Source of the DNA: a virus
Length of the DNA: 34,578 bases
IMG/VR virus record: IMGVR_UViG_3300047319_001451
Span: 1-34,578 of that record
Strand: one strand, 5' to 3'
Shown: positions 30,523-34,578 of the stretch, in pieces
How positions within the stretch are numbered: the first letter of the stretch is position 1
Layout: every line of letters begins with the position of its first letter
The notes under the pieces: generated by a model
What the model was told of the DNA's origin: nothing
Database searches by the model: none
What the model saw: only the letters and a program-made list of their open reading frames with translations
Translations under genes and position numbers: made by a program

Positions 30523-31029
30523 TTAAGGTTCTCCGAGTGGGATCGACGCCGGCGATTCCGGCGAGCTCCCAGACGTACTGGCGAAGATCTCGTCGATTGC
30601 GCCGGCGACGTCGAGCCCGGCGACGGCGCTTGTTAACCGCACCTGTGCCGCGGCGAGCAGCTCTCTCGACTTCCCGACCAGTTCCGCGGTCGTCGGCTCG
30701 CCGCAAAGGAGGAAAAAATCGCACCACGCTTTCAGGAATGCTTCCAGCGCGTCGGGAAAGGCCTGGCCGCCCAGGCGTTGCCGCAGGAATTCTTTCGGCT
30801 CGAGCGGCGGCTGCAGCGCGGCCGCCTGGTCGGCCACGAGCACCCACAGCACCTGCAGGAAGAGTCGCTTATCTGCCTGCAGCAGCAGATTCAGAGGGAC
30901 GCCGCCATGATCCTGCTGCGGGTTGTACAGGTCGTATTTCTTATCGAATTCGTCGTCGATCTCGTCGATCGATCCGACGTCGATATTGACCTGCCATTCC
31001 TGCCCGGTGCTGTCGGTGAACTTTGCCAT
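30523..31029 (-). CDS. Tail assembly chaperone (G-like)
   Basis: The 168-residue protein starts MAKFTDSTGQEWQVNIDVGSIDEI and is acidic and helical. It includes PLNLLLQADKRLFLQVLWVLVADQ and LEAFLKAWCDFFLLCGEPT, typical of phage tail assembly chaperones. It lies between tail tube and tape-measure genes. A slippery heptamer T-TTT-TTC in the correct phase is at 30712-30718. The upstream -1 open frame continues to the second chaperone part, although through an unusual Arg-rich stretch. Confidence 0.66.
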   Translation of the reverse strand: MAKFTDSTGQEWQVNIDVGSIDEIDDEFDKKYDLYNPQQDHGGVPLNLLLQADKRLFLQVLWVLVADQAAALQPPLEPKEFLRQRLGGQAFPDALEAFLKAWCDFFLLCGEPTTAELVGKSRELLAAAQVRLTSAVAGLDVAGAIDEIFASTSGSSPESPASIPLGEP

Positions 31030-31065
31030 GCTAGAGAATCCAAAGTCTGAGACCTGAAACCGTGA

Positions 31066-31326
31066 TCAGCTGCCGCTTGCCGCCGAGCCACTGTCGCCGG
31101 CCGGGGCCAGCGCCCGCTCCGCGAACCGCTGCAGCTCGATCGTCTTGACCGAAATGTGCATGTTGTCAGCGACGCCGCCGGCCGCGATGACAGCGAGCAG
31201 CTGCTCGAGGTCGACGGTATGCCAGACCTCCTGCTTGTCGTCGTCGCTGATGATCGGGGCCAGTTCGGCGATCGCGGCCTTGAGAAAACTGGTGGCGATC
31301 GCGGTGGCGTTCTTGTCCTTTGCCAT
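31066..31326 (-). CDS. Hypothetical protein of the tail operon (86 aa)
   Basis: Starts MAKDKNATAIATSFLKAAIAELAP with AAAGAGGA upstream. Helical, with an acidic part (IISDDDKQEVWHTVDLEQ) and a Gly/Ser-rich C terminus. It lies between the tail tube and tail chaperone genes. No family is recognised. Confidence 0.62.
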   Translation of the reverse strand: MAKDKNATAIATSFLKAAIAELAPIISDDDKQEVWHTVDLEQLLAVIAAGGVADNMHISVKTIELQRFAERALAPAGDSGSAASGS

Positions 31327-31398
31327 GATGGGAATCCTCTTTCAAAAATGACCGTTGATGGTGACTGTGAAATCCGAATTGCGAACTTCCTCGGTCGA

Positions 31399-31848
31399 TC
31401 AGACCGTGGTGCGGCTGGAGGCCCCGCCGCCTTTGGCCGGCTTGACGGTGACCGAGGCGCCAACGCCGTCCTCGAGCGGCTCGTCTTCGTCGAAGCCGGT
31501 CACAATGGTGGAGACGCGCGTGTAAACCGTGCCGGCCGTCGCGATGAGGCCATTCGCGAACGCGAACTCAATGATCGTGCTCCCCGCTTCGTGAGCCGCG
31601 CGGATCGCCACATAATCGGTGTCGGTTTCGTCGGTGACCATGCCCCACGAGTATTCGCGGGAGCGCAGCCCCGGGCCGAAGAGCTCCTCGTCGGCCGCCC
31701 GCGTTTTGAAGGTCGCCTCGTTGCGCTTCGACGCTTTCTTGACGTCGGTCACGTTGGGGATCAGGCCCCAGACTGGAGAACCGAACGAGCCCGTGTTGCG
31801 ATAGAGCTTCTGGTCTTTGCCGACATAGCTGAGTTGCGTCGCAGGCAT
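31399..31848 (-). CDS. Major tail tube protein
   Basis: The 149-residue protein starts MPATQLSYVGKDQKLYRNTG with AAGGAG upstream. It includes NVTDVKKASKRNEATFKTRA, then REYSWGMVTDETDTDYVAIR and IIEFAFANGLIATAGTVY. The VxDVxxxxxxxExxxxxR pattern and the later FSWGM-type strand are typical of siphovirus tail tubes (TP901-1/HK97 type). Position after the gp10-like gene supports the call. Confidence 0.75.
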   Translation of the reverse strand: MPATQLSYVGKDQKLYRNTGSFGSPVWGLIPNVTDVKKASKRNEATFKTRAADEELFGPGLRSREYSWGMVTDETDTDYVAIRAAHEAGSTIIEFAFANGLIATAGTVYTRVSTIVTGFDEDEPLEDGVGASVTVKPAKGGGASSRTTV

Positions 31849-31869
31849 GAAAGTGGCTCCTTACGATTC

Positions 31870-31885
31870 GCCCGCTCAGGCGGGC
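31870..31885 (-). other. Hairpin upstream of the tail tube gene
   Basis: gcccgc at 31870-31875 pairs with gcgggc at 31880-31885 around a 4-base loop, about 20 bases before the tail tube start codon. No T tract follows. It may protect or set the 5' end of a highly expressed message. Confidence 0.4.
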
Positions 31886-31897
31886 TGGCGGGTAATT

Positions 31898-32467
31898 TCA
31901 GGCGGCCCGGGTCACGATGCCGGCGGCCGCATTGTGGAACATGTGCGGAAGGTTCCGCTGCTCGATTTCGAACGCGACGCTCATGTATGGACGTGGTGCG
32001 ATCTTGACCGTCCGCATCCGGGTTTTCTTTTCCGCCAGGCGGCGGCGGGATCGCAGATCGGCCCTGTACCATTTGCCGGCGAAATTATTGAACGCCTCGA
32101 GGATGCGGACTGATCCGCCGTGCTCGAGGACGCTGGGCACGGTGCCAGTGACCGGCAGGCCGTCGCCGTCGAAGAACACCTGGTTCGTTTTCGCCGGCCC
32201 GATCACGACCGATCGGCTGCGCGTGTCCCAGTCGAAGTAAATGAACCGCTCGAGGATCCCGGTGTGGGAGTGGGGCGGCTTGCCGGGCTTCGACGGGCCC
32301 TTGGCCTTGTAGATGATCTGCTTCGCCCGCCGGCGGACGAACGCGCCGAACCGACCGAGAACCGAAGCGACCGCCGCGCTCACGTGATCGAACACCAGAC
32401 GCCGCTGGAAGGAGAATTTGCCCGGCCGGAATTTGGCGTGCGGAACGCCCCAGGATTTGTGCGCCAT
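31898..32467 (-). CDS. HK97 gp10-like tail completion protein
   Basis: The 189-residue protein begins MAHKSWGVPHAKFRPGKF and shows RRRAKQIIYKAKG, SKPGKPPHSHTGIL, VIGPA, LEHGG and RPYMSVAFE. The order SxPGxPPHxxTGxL, then xxGPxx, ExGG and RPFMxP is the signature of HK97-gp10-like proteins. These join the tail to the head or complete the tail. The start overlaps the preceding stop by one base (TAATG). Confidence 0.8.
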   Translation of the reverse strand: MAHKSWGVPHAKFRPGKFSFQRRLVFDHVSAAVASVLGRFGAFVRRRAKQIIYKAKGPSKPGKPPHSHTGILERFIYFDWDTRSRSVVIGPAKTNQVFFDGDGLPVTGTVPSVLEHGGSVRILEAFNNFAGKWYRADLRSRRRLAEKKTRMRTVKIAPRPYMSVAFEIEQRNLPHMFHNAAAGIVTRAA

Positions 32468-32952
32468 TATCGCGGCCTCCGCATGCGGTGCTTGACCAGA
32501 CAGGCCTTCGAGAACACCGCCTGGTTCTTCAGAGCGACGTCGCCGAACAGCGCTCCCCGTTCAGTTCCCATCCAGGCGGCCTGCAGGGCCGGGATCCCCT
32601 GGCGGACGGCGTTGCGGAGCTCCTGGAAGAAACCGAGCAGGCCGGGGATCTCGCTTTCGTCGACCTCGAGGCCATCGTTTGTTTCGCGAGCCGAGACTTT
32701 CTTCATGATGCCGACCAGAACGCTGGTGTTGACCCAGATGAAGCCCCGGCCGGCGTCGGTCTCGTCGGAGTCGCCGGCGATGAGCGACACCTTGACGTCG
32801 GCAAGCTCCTTAAGGTCCATTTTTGGAACCGAGATCACCCGGGCGTCAAAGCTCTGGCTGAAGGCCCCTGCCGCTGACAGCGTATTGAGCTGCGCCGCCA
32901 GCGCCTCGGCGACTTCGACCTCTTCGGCAGTGATGGGAGCGGCAAGGGGCAT
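32467..32952 (-). CDS. Head-tail connector-region protein (161 aa)
   Basis: Starts MPLAAPITAEEVEVAEALAAQ. It contains FSQSFDARVISVPKMDLKEL, a mixed region with RGFIWVNTSVLVGIMKKV, and a basic C terminus (CLVKHRMRRPR). It is encoded between the 133-residue protein and gp10-like genes, where connector or neck proteins lie. No family is recognised. Confidence 0.6.
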   Translation of the reverse strand: MPLAAPITAEEVEVAEALAAQLNTLSAAGAFSQSFDARVISVPKMDLKELADVKVSLIAGDSDETDAGRGFIWVNTSVLVGIMKKVSARETNDGLEVDESEIPGLLGFFQELRNAVRQGIPALQAAWMGTERGALFGDVALKNQAVFSKACLVKHRMRRPR

Positions 32953-32955
32953 GGT

Positions 32956-33357
32956 TCAGACAACCGCGGCGTTGATTTCCTGGGCGTGCGCCTCGATCCG
33001 GGTTTTCTCCGGGTCGAGATAAGCGAAACACTGGGCTCCCAGCGGAGACACGATTTCAAAGCGCTGCGTTCGGGCCGCTCCCGAGACGCTGATCTCGATC
33101 AGCACCAGATCGCCCGGTTCCGGTTCGACGCGCCGACCGCCGATCACCAGTGACTCGGCGTCGAAACCGATCGAAGTGCCAGTCCAATCGACCGTCTGGC
33201 CGGTTCCCTCCTCGGAACGAAACTGAAGATCATCGAGAGTGACGTCGAGCGGGCAGTCCCCGGGCACCGTCGGCCGGCGATAAATTGCCGGCCGGCTGGC
33301 GTTGCCATTGAGTGCCGCGTTGAAATACGGCATCGCGCTCGCAAAGACGTCGGGCAC
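32956..33357 (-). CDS. Head-tail joining-region protein (133 aa)
   Basis: The 133-residue frame starts with GTG at 33357 and the start is uncertain; an ATG lies 24 bases downstream. It carries IYRRPTVPGDCPLDVTLD, WTGTSIGFDAESLVIGG and EPEPGDLVLIEISV, which fit a small beta-sandwich of the head-tail joining type. It is the first gene after the capsid terminator. The call is from position and fold impression. Confidence 0.58.
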   Translation of the reverse strand: MPDVFASAMPYFNAALNGNASRPAIYRRPTVPGDCPLDVTLDDLQFRSEEGTGQTVDWTGTSIGFDAESLVIGGRRVEPEPGDLVLIEISVSGAARTQRFEIVSPLGAQCFAYLDPEKTRIEAHAQEINAAVV

Positions 33358-33374
33358 GGGAACTCGCTATGAGA

Positions 33375-33412
33375 AGAAAAGCCCCGCGCGGCGCTGGCCT
33401 CACCGCGCGAGG
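33375..33412 (-). terminator. Intrinsic terminator after the major capsid gene
   Basis: ccccgcgcgg (33382-33391) pairs with ccgcgcgagg (33403-33412) with one G-U pair. On the minus strand the stem is followed by CTTTTCTTCTC. It would separate the abundant capsid message from the tail genes and is probably only partly effective. Confidence 0.68.
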
Positions 33413-33425
33413 GTCGAAGGGCAGA

Positions 33426-34400
33426 TCAAATGCCGGTGAGCAGGTGGCCCATCTGGGTATAAAGCACCTGCTCCTGCACGTCGTGGCGAACGCGGACGAT
33501 GTCCGACCGCTTGGTTTCATCGCGGTAAGTCTCGACCGTGCCGCCGACCTGAGAACCGTCCTTGGCCCAGTGGAAAATGCGGCCCAGGCAGGGCTCCCGG
33601 ATGTCGTCGGTTTCGGCGACGCGACAGACCATCGCCTTCGTCGAATCCCAGAGCTGGTCGGGCGTGGCGGTCTGGCCTTCCGTCGCCGTGTTCTTGCTCG
33701 AGCCGGCGACCAGAATATGGTCCAGATCGAACACTGCCTTGAGCATGTCGATCGTGATGTCGCGGGCCTTGGTCGGCGTGCCGGCCCCGGTGGACGCGAT
33801 CACGGTCTTGATCTGAGACGACAATCGCAGGTCGCGGAACTTCTTCTTGGTGATCACGAGCGCATTCGGCCAGACGCCGCTGTTCGTGTACACCTTCCGG
33901 ACGGCGTTCTCGACGTCGGTGATCGGCGTCCCGTTGGTCGCGTCGCTCCAGGCGGTGCCGATGGCCGTGGTGAGCGTCGCTCCGGTCCAGGTCGTCGTGT
34001 TGAAGATCTGGGCCGCGACGCGGACTTCCTGTGCCCGCAGCACGGCGTCGAAGGCACGCAGGGTGGAGATGACCTCGGCGTCGAAGTAGCGGGCGTACAT
34101 CTCGGCCTCGCGATCGTCGACGGGCTCCTCCGTGCCGCGCTCCGTGCAGGAGTAGGTCTTCGGATCGAAGGTGAAGTTGCCGCGGCTGTATCCGCCGCCC
34201 GGAGCCCGGTCGACGTTCCGATTCTGCAGCAGCTGATCGAGCGGGATCTGGCCGAAATTTCCGGCCTGGCTTTCCGCCTCGAACACGGGCAGCAGCGACT
34301 GCGAAATGAACCCGCGGCGGTCCATTTCCAAGTCGAACTGCATGAAGCAGGCGGCCAGATCGGGCCGCAGCGTGGCGAGAGTACTTGTGGGGGCTGGCAT
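33426..34400 (-). CDS. Major capsid protein
   Basis: The 324-residue protein starts MPAPTSTLATLRPDLAACFMQ with AAGGAAGG upstream. It runs through PVFEAESQAGNFGQIPLDQLL, GGGYSRGNFTFDPKTYSC, EEPVDDREAEMYARYFDAE, NTTTWTG, then NALVITKKKFRDLRLSSQIK and VAETDDIREPCLGRIFHW. This arrangement (a coat strand, EEP-type segment, and a long helix before the P-domain) matches large-family major capsid proteins of the HK97 fold in planctomycete/proteobacterial phages. Being the longest gene in the head block and flanked by a decoration-like gene and terminator, it is the likely coat subunit. Confidence 0.8.
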   Translation of the reverse strand: MPAPTSTLATLRPDLAACFMQFDLEMDRRGFISQSLLPVFEAESQAGNFGQIPLDQLLQNRNVDRAPGGGYSRGNFTFDPKTYSCTERGTEEPVDDREAEMYARYFDAEVISTLRAFDAVLRAQEVRVAAQIFNTTTWTGATLTTAIGTAWSDATNGTPITDVENAVRKVYTNSGVWPNALVITKKKFRDLRLSSQIKTVIASTGAGTPTKARDITIDMLKAVFDLDHILVAGSSKNTATEGQTATPDQLWDSTKAMVCRVAETDDIREPCLGRIFHWAKDGSQVGGTVETYRDETKRSDIVRVRHDVQEQVLYTQMGHLLTGI

Positions 34401-34453
34401 CGTCTATTTCCTTCCTTGAAAATCGAGTGTCCGTGGAGAGTGTGAACGCGTCG

Positions 34454-34473
34454 AATTCGGCGCGCCTGCGCGC
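34454..34473. repeat. Dispersed GC-rich element, copy 4
   Basis: Exact copy of aattcggcgcgcctgcgcgc, 54 bases upstream of the capsid start codon. In this copy the RNA can extend to an 8-bp stem, CGGCGCGC-GCAG-GCGCGCCG. Confidence 0.8.
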
Positions 34474-34492
34474 GCCGAAGTGTGCCGGCCGC

Positions 34493-34578
34493 TCAGGTCC
34501 CGATGGCAATCCAGTTGACCTTCTTCGTGAACGTCGTCGCGGCCAGCGGCGTGGGGTCGGTTCCGCCGGTGTTCTTCC
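34493..34578 (-). CDS. C-terminal end of a virion protein, 5' part outside the window
   Basis: The minus strand ends with a 27-residue coding segment (TTFTKKVNWIAIGT at its end) and TGA at 34493-34495. It lies about 90 bases upstream of the capsid gene, where decoration or scaffold genes are usual in siphoviruses. Too short to name the family. Confidence 0.55.
   Translation of the reverse strand, partial: KNTGGTDPTPLAATTFTKKVNWIAIGT

Overview
This window looks like the interior of a temperate, tailed (siphovirus-type) bacteriophage genome. It is GC-rich, with tightly packed short genes. Almost everything is on the minus strand, and genes often overlap by ATGA, GTGA or 8-base stop/start junctions. 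Several traits suggest a planctomycete host or a relative: a long virion protein made of GGTFTLT...GAGNV-type modules, a Ycf46/Ycf35/DUF2997 gene set, and a secreted planctomycete-style protein beside the integrase. The host is inferred; nothing in the window names it.

Layout. (A) 1-4400: lysis-like end of the early transcript, with a secreted trypsin-like protease, a permuted NlpC/P60 (YiiX-like) enzyme, a one-pass membrane/coiled-coil holin-like protein, small zinc-ribbon proteins and two strong intrinsic terminators. (B) 4410-11651: a long minus-strand operon. In transcription order it holds a winged-helix protein, a zinc-ribbon protein, a Ycf46-like AAA+ ATPase with rearranged core motifs, a MazG-like pyrophosphohydrolase, a DUF3150-like protein, a DUF1257 (Ycf35-like) protein, a DUF2997 protein, small proteins, a Gp37/Gp68-family protein and a D12-class DNA adenine methyltransferase. 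(C) 11706-15872: an ASCH protein, a replication-initiator-like protein whose gene contains four copies of a 19-bp palindromic element, an HD hydrolase, and a CsrA homologue with its own terminator. (D) 15873-17381: the control and attachment region. It has a repressor gene and two sigma70-like minus-strand promoters, each carrying the same operator TTACG-N6-CGTAA, a long leader without a confident gene, and the 3' half of a tRNA-Val(CAC) gene that is probably the attP core. (E) 17382-19082 (+ strand): a tyrosine recombinase and a secreted protein, possibly a lysogenic-conversion gene. (F) 34578-19079 (minus): virion genes in standard late order, namely decoration-like protein (partial), major capsid, connectors, gp10-like protein, tail tube, tail assembly chaperones with a possible -1 frameshift, tape measure, baseplate/fibre proteins and a glycosyltransferase.

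The partial tRNA lies beside int with phage genes on both sides. The sequence is therefore most simply a free phage (virion or episomal) or a circularly permuted assembly rather than an integrated prophage. The most interesting material is the intragenic iteron array (same DNA kept in two reading frames), the paired repressor-operator promoters (one apparently leaderless), the permuted AAA+ ATPase in its DUF1257/DUF2997 cassette, the phage CsrA, and a 20-bp GC-rich element repeated four times in one orientation, mostly just upstream of start codons. No terminase, portal, polymerase or helicase gene is visible; they presumably lie outside.
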